From Tubulanus polymorphus (taxonomy: Eukaryota > Nemertea > Palaeonemertea > Tubulaniformes > Tubulanidae): DNA of 64,000 nucleotides. The stretch covers positions 6,048,231-6,112,230 of the forward strand of contig NC_134033.1 of the NCBI RefSeq assembly GCF_964204645.1, given 5' to 3'. A program made the translations under genes and the position numbers. The notes beneath the pieces were generated by a model. The model saw nothing but the letters and a program-made list of their open reading frames with translations, made no database searches and was not told where the DNA came from. The first letter of the stretch is position 1, and each line of letters starts with the position of its first letter. Positions 10,765 to 18,788 of the stretch are shown here, in pieces.

Positions 10765-10844
10765 ATTAGATACCCTATTAGATACCCTATTACCTGATAC
10801 CCTATTAGATACCCTAATACCTGATACCTTGTTAGATACCTTAA
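10765..10844. repeat. Short tandem repeat between convergent genes
   Basis: Units of TTAGATACCCTA and ACCTGATACCCTA alternate about seven times, ending in TTAGATACCTTA. The tract sits between the stops of the ATPase (+) and the zinc-finger protein (-), so it could serve transcription termination of both blocks. It is not strongly self-complementary. Confidence 0.75.
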
Positions 10845-10901
10845 ATACTTAAAACCCCTTTTTTATTTACTATTATTTTATACAATTTTCAACCTTTATT
10901 A

Positions 10902-11788
10902 TTATTTGAGTGTTAGATAATCAATTTCTGAATCACTTTCACTATCAGACCCTAACAATTTATTCAAATTCTCTACCGTATCTTCTTCTAATTCTTTATT
11001 ATTTTTATACTTATTTTTCACCTTTTTTACCGAATCATCAATAGTTGTTTCATTGTTATGCTTATTCATCCAATCAAATTTATCATTATTTTCTACTTTA
11101 TGTTTCAGAGAATCTTTATTAGTGTTTGCTCCTAATATTTCATTTACAGTGTTTGATCCTAATATTTCATTAGCATCGGTTAAATCTAATTCATTTTTAT
11201 TAGGTGTTGCTAATAAAAATCTTCATATAATTCTTTACCATTTACTTTTATATTTGAAACAAATTTTGTAACATATCTAAATGGGTGTTCTATAAATTCT
11301 TTTAAACCAACACGTTCTATTACATTAGTAATATGTGAATTTGTATTCATATGTTTGTTCCAATTTGATGGAGCGTTTGAAAATTCACCTTTACAATAAT
11401 CACAATAATTTCTATTTTTACTAACATTTAGTATTATTGCATTATTATATGTAGTAGGTATTACATTATTAGATGTAGTAGGTATTACATTATTAGATGT
11501 AGTAGGTATTACATTATTAGATGTAGTAGGTATTATATTATTAGATGTAGTAGGTATTACTGTAGTAGGTATTACTGTAGTAGGTATTACATTATTATCA
11601 ATTACATTACTTAAATTATCAACAACTTCACTTTTATTATAATCGATTTCTATTAGTTTAGTTTTATAATTTTTGAAAATAGGATCAAATATCAAAGCTA
11701 TATTACAAGGTATTACATGATATAAACCATCATTATTTTCATGTGTATCGATGTATGGAATATGTTTATATACTTTACCTCCTTCCAT
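10902..11788 (-). pseudogene. C2H2-finger protein with IPTTSNNV repeats, frameshifted near its end
   Basis: From the ATG at 11788 the frame runs 192 codons to a stop at 11210. Coding character continues in the next frame to a stop at 10902-10904, ending in an acidic tail (GSDSESDSEIDYLTLK). The shift falls at a T-run near 11216. Residues about 66-110 are a minisatellite of 8-residue units (NNVIPTTS). Then comes one C2H2-type finger, CDYC...H...H, and a conserved-looking FIEHPFRYVTKFV block. I do not recognise the family. The zinc finger suggests nucleic-acid binding; its place next to the capsid gene suggests a late or virion role. Confidence 0.5.
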
Positions 11789-11837
11789 TTAATATAAGAT
11801 TTTTTATTAAAGTTAAAATTTTAATATTTCATAACAC

Positions 11838-13085
11838 TTAATACATAACACTATTTAATTGAGAATTTACAATATTTAATTGCGCGTCAGATATAATATA
11901 AATGTGCATTTTGAAATTTAGACTTCCTTTTTTCTTTGTCATGAATAATTGTATTCCATCTTTAGTGTTTTGTAATTTTTTTCCAGAACCATGTAATGAA
12001 TTATCTTCTGTTGTTCTAAAATCTAACCATAATGCATATCTATTACCGGTATAATAATCAATTTGATTAATGTTACAATTCTCAGATGATTTCACTTTTT
12101 CATTCATAAAATGTTTTCTAATTTCTGGCCATTGATCTATCATTCTCATTCCTTGACAAAATATTTTATTTGCTATTCCTTCGATAGTTATTTCTACTTT
12201 TGTTATTTCAGGACTATAATACTTATCAACCTGTATTGCACCATTAGAGTATGCTGCAATAGTAAAAAATATTAATATACCTTTAATAGATCTTCTTGGG
12301 AAGTTAATATTCTCATTAATAATTTCATCATTTGCATTAATAGTTACAGTTTTAAATTTATCAATATAATCATATAATAATGAAAATCCTTGATTGTATT
12401 GAGTTTGAATTATGCTTGCAATATTTTCATCAGTTACTGTATCATATTCTAAATATATATTCGATAATTTATAACTCATATCTTTAACAACGCTAGATAA
12501 TACAATTTCATTTACCGGAGCAAATGTTATTTCGAATATAACGTCTTCTTGAATTGCATATTTATATAAAGGTGCATTGTTATTTATCAATTCAAAGTCT
12601 AATGGAATTTTATATTTGCTTCCATAAATATTTTTTATCAAATTATCTGCGGTACGAGTTACTATTGCGTCATTAGCTCCTGATCTTAATTTATTTTGGT
12701 TTTCTGATTGGATTCCTTGAAATATCATATTAATTCTATTTTCTTTAGTTAACCATAAATCTTTATAATGCATAAATAGATTATAATCATCTAATGAGAA
12801 AACTGTTTCTGGACCAATCTTTATAGTTAATTTTTTAATCAAATATCTTCCAACATTATCAACAACATAATTATTATCATGACCAGTTACTTTTATATCG
12901 GCAGATAAATAAATACTATTTGGAACGTAAAAAGTATTTTGTGTTAATCGAGGAATTCTAACATATAAAGTTTCATCGGGATTAATATTAGAAGGATTAT
13001 GAGTAATTATATGATGTGATCTTTCTGCTTTAATAGCATTAGATATTCTAGAAATCTTAGAAGGACTTATATAACTCCCACTCAT
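11838..13085 (-). CDS. Major capsid protein, double jelly-roll
   Basis: An intact 415-residue frame. Landmarks of the Polinton major capsid family are NVGRYLIKKLTIKIG at 77-91, YNLFMHYKDLWLTKENR at 101-117 and GIQSENQNKLRSGAND at 124-139, followed by an Asp/Asn-rich beta domain and a late FTIAAYSNGAIQVDKYY strand. The length is near that of other Polinton hexons. The family forms the icosahedral shell as trimers. It is preceded by a T7 run and TAAATAAATG. Being intact while neighbours are broken suggests the copy decayed recently. Confidence 0.8.
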   Translation of the reverse strand: MSGSYISPSKISRISNAIKAERSHHIITHNPSNINPDETLYVRIPRLTQNTFYVPNSIYLSADIKVTGHDNNYVVDNVGRYLIKKLTIKIGPETVFSLDDYNLFMHYKDLWLTKENRINMIFQGIQSENQNKLRSGANDAIVTRTADNLIKNIYGSKYKIPLDFELINNNAPLYKYAIQEDVIFEITFAPVNEIVLSSVVKDMSYKLSNIYLEYDTVTDENIASIIQTQYNQGFSLLYDYIDKFKTVTINANDEIINENINFPRRSIKGILIFFTIAAYSNGAIQVDKYYSPEITKVEITIEGIANKIFCQGMRMIDQWPEIRKHFMNEKVKSSENCNINQIDYYTGNRYALWLDFRTTEDNSLHGSGKKLQNTKDGIQLFMTKKKGSLNFKMHIYIISDAQLNIVNSQLNSVMY

Positions 13086-13104
13086 TTATTTAACAAAAAA
13101 ATTA
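13083..13104 (-). promoter_or_regulatory. Putative promoter/start motif of the major capsid gene
   Basis: On the minus strand a T7 run is followed by GTTAAATAAATG, with the ATG being the start codon. The pattern of T-run and TAAATG resembles the late promoter of poxviruses, which includes the start codon. Confidence 0.5.
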
Positions 13105-13105
13105 A

Positions 13106-14704
13106 TTATTTATTTTTTATCATGTTTACTAACCCAAAAATAATAGCACTTACAACTGTAATTAAAAATAAAATAATATGTTCAGCAGCAAAGTTAATAA
13201 TGTTTCCTGCAGATTTCAATATAAAACCAACAATTGACGCAATAATTCCTGGTAAAGCTGCAGCAGATTTTTTAGATAGTTCCCATAAATATTTTGCTAA
13301 TTTCTTTAAACCATCCTTAACTTTATCTTGTATAGAATTATTATCTGAGGGTTTATCCGGTTTATTGAGAGTAGGAGTAGGAGTAGATTTTAAAGCATTT
13401 GATATTGCTAAACCGATTGTTGTAAATAACATAGTTACAGCTGTTAGAATTGAAAGAATTGTTATTCCTTCTAACTTAAATAATAATCTTATTCTATCTT
13501 TCAATGATAGTTTAGAATCTGATTTTATTATTAAATCTTTAAAAATAACTTTTAATTTTTTAATATGATTAAGATCATATGATTTTAATAATGTATCTCT
13601 TTCTTCTTTCTGTAATTTTATGTTATATTCTAAATCATCTATTTCTTTTTCTAAAGCTAACTTTCTGCTTTCATAATCAGCTTCCTCTATTACTTGAAGA
13701 TTTTTATCTAATTTTAATTGTTCTAATTTTTCATTTGCAATAGCTAATTCTTTTTCTAACATGGTTATTTTAGAAAATCTCATATTGATATTAGCATTTA
13801 CATCGGCTGATTCTTGTATACCTTTAATTTCTCTACGTGTTTGTTCAGGAAATGCTTCTAATTCTTCATCAGTTAATTTAAGTAATCCTTTTTCTAGTAA
13901 AGATTGTATTCGATTTATTCCAGTTTTAGTACCGGGTGTATCTAAAACACTAATCATATCTTCTTCAAATGAATTCATTGTATCCAGTAAGTTATCTAAA
14001 CGTTTTCCTAATTGTAATTGACTTGAATCATTATCAATTTGTTGAATATCTCTTCTCGATGTTTCGGGTGTTGAAGATCTTAATTTATCTAATCGATTTG
14101 CAAAATCTTCATCAGTTTCTGGATCAATAAAAGTAGGATTTGGATTTGGATTTTTAAATGGTGAATATTTGTTTATATCAATGTTAGGAATTGGTTCTTC
14201 TTCATTTATTCTATCGATTGCATTCCATATAATTCTGAGAAATTCTGTGCCACCTTTTGAATGTTCAATTGTAGATCTTGCTAACATTACAGGTGCATAC
14301 ATATTTTCTTGTCCCATTCTAGATAATCTTAATTTTACATTTTCACCATTTATTTCAAGATTATAATACCACACATCATTTTTAAATTCTAAATTATTCA
14401 TGAAAAATGGGTCATCTTTAAAAAATTTTTCTACAACACCTTCTGAACCAATTTCATCTATTACATCTTTTGGCAATATTTCGTTTACAACTACACCTGT
14501 TATTTTAATTTTGATTTCATTTAAATTTTCACGTAATTCGGAATTAATTACATCATAATCATCATCTTCACCTAAATTAGTATTATATCCTGGCTCATTA
14601 CCATCATTAAAACTTGTTTCACTAAAATCAGGTTGTTGTTCATCAGTTATACCGGGGGTGTCACCAAAAGGATCCAATGGAATATCTTCCCAACCTTCTG
14701 CCAT
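13106..14704 (-). CDS. Large structural protein candidate: acidic N-terminus, coiled coil, C-terminal membrane spans
   Basis: An intact 532-residue frame that I do not recognise by name. The N-terminus is Asp/Glu-rich, a mixed alpha/beta part covers about 55-180, and a long charged coiled coil covers about 300-400. Two hydrophobic zones follow: ITILSILTAVTMLFTTIGLA near 420-445, and from ALPGIIASIVGFIL to the end near 478-528. It lies directly upstream of the capsid gene in the same transcription direction, with a T7 and TAAATG motif at its start. A membrane-binding or core protein of the particle is plausible; that is inference. Confidence 0.65.
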   Translation of the reverse strand: MAEGWEDIPLDPFGDTPGITDEQQPDFSETSFNDGNEPGYNTNLGEDDDYDVINSELRENLNEIKIKITGVVVNEILPKDVIDEIGSEGVVEKFFKDDPFFMNNLEFKNDVWYYNLEINGENVKLRLSRMGQENMYAPVMLARSTIEHSKGGTEFLRIIWNAIDRINEEEPIPNIDINKYSPFKNPNPNPTFIDPETDEDFANRLDKLRSSTPETSRRDIQQIDNDSSQLQLGKRLDNLLDTMNSFEEDMISVLDTPGTKTGINRIQSLLEKGLLKLTDEELEAFPEQTRREIKGIQESADVNANINMRFSKITMLEKELAIANEKLEQLKLDKNLQVIEEADYESRKLALEKEIDDLEYNIKLQKEERDTLLKSYDLNHIKKLKVIFKDLIIKSDSKLSLKDRIRLLFKLEGITILSILTAVTMLFTTIGLAISNALKSTPTPTLNKPDKPSDNNSIQDKVKDGLKKLAKYLWELSKKSAAALPGIIASIVGFILKSAGNIINFAAEHIILFLITVVSAIIFGLVNMIKNK

Positions 14705-14724
14705 TTACATAATAAAAAAATTAA
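14702..14724 (-). promoter_or_regulatory. Putative start motif of the 532-residue protein gene
   Basis: A T7 run, then ATTATGTAAATG with the final ATG as start. It has the same spacing of T-run to TAAATG as the capsid gene motif. Confidence 0.45.
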
Positions 14725-14951
14725 AATTTAAAATATAATATTCCTCCGATTACAATTCCTATACAAGTTATAGCTAATTTAGCATTTTCATGGGATTTAT
14801 TATCATCATTTAGTTTAATTATATCATGTTGAATATTATCAGTTTTTATATTTTCTGATGTATTGTAATCTTTTATTTTAGAATCATTATTTAATTTAAT
14901 ATTTTCAGTTTTAGTTTCTGTTGATTGAATTTGTTTTTTATTTTTTTTCAC
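14721..14951 (-). CDS. Small tail-anchored protein
   Basis: A 76-residue Lys/Asn/Asp-rich protein ending in a single hydrophobic span (LAITCIGIVIGGILYFKF). The start overlaps the end of the upstream frame by 14 bp, so it probably has no promoter of its own. The family is unknown; the layout fits a small virion membrane protein. Confidence 0.5.
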   Translation of the reverse strand: MKKNKKQIQSTETKTENIKLNNDSKIKDYNTSENIKTDNIQHDIIKLNDDNKSHENAKLAITCIGIVIGGILYFKF

Positions 14952-16121
14952 CTTCCATTAATTTTGGAGCAGTAATAATCTTTTTATTTATATCATTCAA
15001 TCCAAATGAATTATTTATTGTTGCAGTTTTAATTAGATTATTATAACCAATTATATTTCCCATCTTTAATACTAAATCATTAGAAATAATAAATAGATTA
15101 GGGCCTATACAATAATTTAATCTAATATGTGATTTATCTAAATAATTTTGATATCTTGCAATGTTTTCCGGAATCGATCTATTTTTATCATTATGAATTG
15201 AATCTTCAAATAATACTTTGAATTGTTTTTGTGTATCAAATGATGTATTTAAATTTCCAATTATTGGGGATCTTGTTTCAACTTGCGCGCCTAAAATACA
15301 TATCAAATAAGTTCTAATTGATTGATTTATTCTTTGTATTCCAGCTTTAGTAAAACCTTCACTATTTTCTAAAATAAAATTAACCCAACCATCATTATTT
15401 TGTTGTTGTTTGATATAAATATAATATTTTGGTATTTCATTCCATTTAAACGTTTTTGAGTTTGTATTTTTTATTTCTTTTCTATATTCTTAAGTATAAG
15501 GGACATAAAAACCTCCGATTGGAAATGATGAATTATTCGTTGCATCCAAAGCTTTCTCTACTTTAGATAAATCTCCCCCTGTAATTGTTCCCATCTTTGA
15601 TCTAAAATCAGAATTGTTTATATCTATATTAAATTCATTTCATATTTTATAATACTTTGATAAATTAATGTTATTATCTAATTCTTTAAAATATCTAGAC
15701 CCTGGTAAAGGACACTCTAATTCATTTAATATTAATCTTATTTGAAAGTATGTATGAAATCTAAAGAGTGATAATATTAATGGTAAACTTGGTTTATTTA
15801 AATGATCATTCCAACTTATTCCGCATCCTGTTGTTGCGCAATAAACAGCAAAATTTAATTGGTTTTGCCAGAATTGCATATTTGATTTTAACATCCATAA
15901 TTTTGCTTTACTTAATTCTTTTTCAAAATTAATTTCATAAACATTGAATATATTTTCCATCTTTACATGAAAATTATTACTTTCAGTAAAATAAATATAT
16001 AAATCAATTAATGAATTTAAAACTTCATTTCTATATGTAATATCTTTATTAAAATCTATTGCTGGAATATTATATTTAATTGATTTATTATATTGGAAAG
16101 CTTTTGGAAACTATCTGCCAT
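14938..16121 (-). pseudogene. Conserved Polinton structural protein, two in-frame stops and one frameshift
   Basis: An ATG at 16121 (MADSF) follows the T-run and TATAAATG start motif. The frame shifts by one base near 16104-16110. It is then continuous to 14938 except for TGA at 15640-15642 and TAA at 15490-15492. The parts include NFAVYCATTGCGISWNDHLN, FRFHTYFQIRLILNELECPL, EGFTKAGIQRINQSIRTY and MGNIIGYNNLIKTA. These blocks look like a strongly conserved protein found in many invertebrate Polinton copies, but I know no assigned function. About 394 codons in total. The three lesions make a full product impossible here. Confidence 0.65.
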
Positions 16122-16141
16122 TTATATAACTAAAAAATTAA
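16119..16141 (-). promoter_or_regulatory. Putative start motif of the 14.9-16.1 kb structural gene
   Basis: TAATTTTTTAGTTATATAAATG ends in the start codon. Its first TAA lies close to the end of the upstream gene. This motif also supports placing the start at 16121 despite the downstream frameshift. Confidence 0.45.
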
Positions 16142-16572
16142 TAATTTATTAATTCTTTTAATAATTTATCTTGTTCCTCAACTGTTATATGGCCATTTAA
16201 ACTTATTATATAATCTAGTGTATTCTTTAATTTATAAATTTCTTTTATATTAGTTTTAATTTTTTTTTTAATACTTTTTATATTTAATTTTGAACTTATA
16301 CCAGTTAAAACACTTGATGATAATCCTAACACACCAATTGATATAGCTAAAGGTGTTAATGGACTGAATATTGCTAGAAATGTTATTACAGAACTAATTG
16401 TAACCGAACCAATTATAATCAAATAATATATAATTTTACTTTTTGAATATTTTTTCTTTTTTATCTTTAAGTCACTTTCAAATTCTAATATTTGTTTTTC
16501 TAAATATATTTTTAATTTAGTTTTATTTATATCATGAGGAATAATATCAATATTATCAACTTTATCTTCTAT
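16138..16572 (-). pseudogene. Small membrane protein gene with lost start codon
   Basis: The frame is open from 16572 to the stop at 16138. At the expected start, after the T-run and TAAATA motif, the codon is ATA (16572-16570) where sister genes have ATG. The protein has a charged N-terminal helix, two hydrophobic spans (around 16400 and 16320), then a Lys-rich coiled-coil end. No other in-frame ATG gives a sensible length. A single transition would explain the loss. About 144 codons; function unknown. Confidence 0.6.
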
Positions 16573-16592
16573 TTATTTAGCAAAAAAAATTA
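16570..16592 (-). promoter_or_regulatory. Start motif with mutated ATG
   Basis: A T8 run, GCTAAATAAATA: identical in layout to its sisters except that the last base of the start codon is A. It marks the lost start of the 16138-16572 gene. Confidence 0.5.
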
Positions 16593-17026
16593 CTAATTAG
16601 TAAACTTATAAGCAACAAATATAACAATAACTGTTCCACCTAAAATCCAAATTATTTCATATTTCTTCTGTTCGTTACTTGGGGTATAATAATCTGATAA
16701 TTTAGGTTTGTATAGATGTAATTTTTCTTTATTGGTTACCGCGTTATATAAACTCATTGCATCATCAACTGATTGAAAATCTCTATGTGAAATATTGTGA
16801 TAAGTTAATTCTTTATTGATATAATCCATATAGTTTTGTCTCTTTTCTCTATATTCTTCTGCAGCTTTATTGTATTCCTCTGATGCTAAGTTATGTCTTT
16901 TTTGTTCTGATAATGAACCATTTTCAATTTCCTTCCATCAATTTTCTTGAATAAATAACTACCACCAGTAAATGCCAAAGCGTTAACAATTGCCGATCCT
17001 ATAATAGTTACAGCAGCAGAAGCCAT
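16593..17026 (-). pseudogene. Conserved small Polinton protein, frameshifted
   Basis: An ATG at 17026 follows TAAATAAATG and starts a hydrophobic N-terminus (IIGSAIVNALAFTGGSYLF). Within 16930-16940 the coding character jumps one frame to SEQKRHNLASEEYNKA, a charged helix, then LSDYYTPSNEQ and a C-terminal span (IIWILGGTVIVIFVAY). The pattern of hydrophobic start, RH-rich helix, SDYYTPS box and terminal span looks like a recurrent small Polinton protein. About 145 codons. Function unknown, probably membrane or virion associated. One indel explains the break. Confidence 0.6.
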
Positions 17027-17046
17027 TTATTTAGTAAAATAATTAC
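17024..17046 (-). promoter_or_regulatory. Putative start motif at 17.0 kb
   Basis: TAATTATTTTACTAAATAAATG: an interrupted T-run, then TAAATAAATG including the start codon. Confidence 0.4.
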
Positions 17047-17050
17047 GCAT

Positions 17051-17272
17051 TTATATGGGAGGAATATATTTTTGTTTTTCTAAATAATCAATAGTTAAAT
17101 TAGATAAAGTAACTGCTAATGTTAATTTTAAAATATCATTTATATCAAATCTATCAACATTAACACTTCCCATTTTGAATACTTTTTTTAATACCATTGA
17201 ATAACCAACAGTTCCAACTGATAGTAATGCTCCATTATATAATCCAGTTATTATCCACTTATTATCACTCAT
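17051..17272 (-). CDS. Small conserved membrane protein
   Basis: An intact 73-residue protein. A hydrophobic Gly-rich segment (ITGLYNGALLSVGTVGYSMVL) is followed by a second hydrophobic helix (ILKLTLAVTLSNLTIDYL). The start motif is T7, ATAAATAAATG. Its ATG overlaps the stop of the gene upstream (ATGA), so the two are probably coupled. Function unknown. Confidence 0.6.
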   Translation of the reverse strand: MSDNKWIITGLYNGALLSVGTVGYSMVLKKVFKMGSVNVDRFDINDILKLTLAVTLSNLTIDYLEKQKYIPPI

Positions 17273-17613
17273 TTATTTATAAAAAAATTACTATCATCAA
17301 AATATTTAGTTAACTTATTTATGATAAAATCAACATTTATTTCATTACTACTTTTATGATTATCATATATTTTTGTTAATATGTTTTTAATATCATCAAT
17401 AATTCCATCTTCATTTTATTCATAATATTCTAAAGGTGATTTAATTAAATCAATTACTTTTTTTATATCATAATTTTCTTTATTAATCATTGATGCATTG
17501 TTAAATGATTTACTTTTTATATCAGTAATTACATCATTTAGTTTAATTCTTATTTCTTTACCATGTTTAAAATCAAACCCAAAACATATACTCGGTCCAA
17601 CAGTTATATTCAT
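17269..17613 (-). pseudogene. Small hypothetical protein with one in-frame stop
   Basis: An ATG at 17613 follows a T6 and ATATAAATG motif. The frame runs 65 codons, meets TAA at 17416-17418, then continues open to TGA at 17269-17271, which overlaps the next ATG. Both halves are helical and charged with no membrane segment; the start MNITVGPSICFGFDF is the least polar part. The tight join to the next gene supports one original gene of about 114 codons. The family is not recognised. Confidence 0.55.
17270..17290 (-). promoter_or_regulatory. Putative start motif at 17.27 kb
   Basis: TAATTTTTTTATAAATAAATG; here the motif lies inside the end of the upstream coding frame, whose stop overlaps the ATG. 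Confidence 0.45.
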
Positions 17614-17632
17614 TTATATTGTGAAAAAATTA
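17611..17632 (-). promoter_or_regulatory. Putative start motif at 17.61 kb
   Basis: TAATTTTTTCACAATATAAATG. The leading TAA is the stop codon of the penton-like gene, so stop and promoter are merged. Confidence 0.45.
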
Positions 17633-18388
17633 CTCTCTACATCTTATAACTAATTCATAAATTACAGGAAAGTTATTCAAATCAATTAAATATCCATTGT
17701 GATTTCTTATTTCTAATCTTAAATTATTAAAACGAGGAATGCATGGTTTGAAATCACATTCTGTTAAATTATAATTTATTTGCATTCCAAATTCTTTAAC
17801 ATTCTTCAATGGTAAAATGTTTAATAAACCAGAATTACAAGTTATATCTTTAGTTGCTTCGAAAGTTTGTGTAGGCTCGATTAAATTGCAATAAATATAA
17901 AAGTGTGTAAAAGGTATTATATTTGAATTACCATCTACGTTTCCTGTAACAGTATCTGGTGCAATTCCTAACAGTTTAGCTATAGGTTTTTTTACCATAA
18001 ATGCATGTTGACTTTCATCATGTAACTTTATTTTAATTTTATTTGTGCTATCACTTTTTATAAATCTAATTATAAATTTATCTTCACTTCTAATTTTCAA
18101 CCGTGCTCTTCTATTAATTTCTTGAGCTAATGTTTCTAAATTATATAATCCTGGTTTTAAAATTAGATGAAACCATTTATCTACATTTCTGATATGAATT
18201 AAAACAGTATTATCTTCAATAGTTTTATTCGTAATATTATAAAAAGAATTACATAAACTTATATTAACTAATTTTAAATCAACACAATTCTTAAATTCTC
18301 TATCTAATTGTACTAGTAAATTATGTGATTTATAATTAGTAAGTCTTCTAGAATCAACAAATATTCTGTATTTTTTTAATTCTACCAT
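17630..18388 (-). CDS. Minor capsid (penton-like) protein
   Basis: An intact 252-residue, beta-rich protein. The early SLCNSFYNI, then HLILKPGLYNLETLAQEI and the AKLLGIAPDT and THFYIYCNLIEPT blocks follow the order seen in Polinton single jelly-roll penton proteins, which cap the five-fold vertices. The start follows TAAAATAAATG, and its stop TAA is part of the T-run motif of the next gene. Neighbours are structural genes and the polymerase. Identity is by pattern, so moderate confidence. Confidence 0.7.
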   Translation of the reverse strand: MVELKKYRIFVDSRRLTNYKSHNLLVQLDREFKNCVDLKLVNISLCNSFYNITNKTIEDNTVLIHIRNVDKWFHLILKPGLYNLETLAQEINRRARLKIRSEDKFIIRFIKSDSTNKIKIKLHDESQHAFMVKKPIAKLLGIAPDTVTGNVDGNSNIIPFTHFYIYCNLIEPTQTFEATKDITCNSGLLNILPLKNVKEFGMQINYNLTECDFKPCIPRFNNLRLEIRNHNGYLIDLNNFPVIYELVIRCRE

Positions 18389-18405
18389 TTATTTTACATA
18401 TTTTC

Positions 18406-18770
18406 TTATTCGAAATCTATTTCATGGTGCCCTTTTTCATTCTTACCTTTGTATACGAAATAGAAATCTCCAGAACATAATTCTTCTAAATCTTCACTTG
18501 ATAATCTATGAAATCTATCTGGTAAATATGTTCTGAATTTAATCGTATTTCCTTTTAATCCTTCATATTCTAAGTGTATAACTAATTTATCTCCATATTT
18601 GTTAGTAACTGTATCAATATTTGTAATTAGATATTTCTTATGGATTATCAATTCTGTTAACTTCTTAAATTTATAATCTACAGATTTTACATTTGTTATA
18701 TCTTTAATTCTATCTAGAAATAATTTGTTGTTCTCACTGTGCGCTTGTTTACTCTCCCTTTTAATAACAT
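18406..18770 (-). pseudogene. Small hypothetical protein, probably frameshifted at its start
   Basis: The clear reading frame ends at 18406 with GHHEIDFE and is open upstream to about 18762 but lacks an ATG. The only nearby ATG (18770) is in another frame, so an indel near 18750 is likely. The visible part has a basic helix, then a beta-rich stretch (LVIHLEYEG, FRTYLPDRF, DFYFVYKGK) that could be a small OB-like fold. It lies just after the polymerase, so a DNA-binding helper is a guess. Confidence 0.45.
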
Positions 18771-18788
18771 ATTTTTATTAAAATTTGA

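Noticed and set aside
13122-13568. 148-codon open frame on the plus strand
   Set aside because: Antisense of the coiled-coil/membrane protein gene, which has a start motif and fits the block direction.
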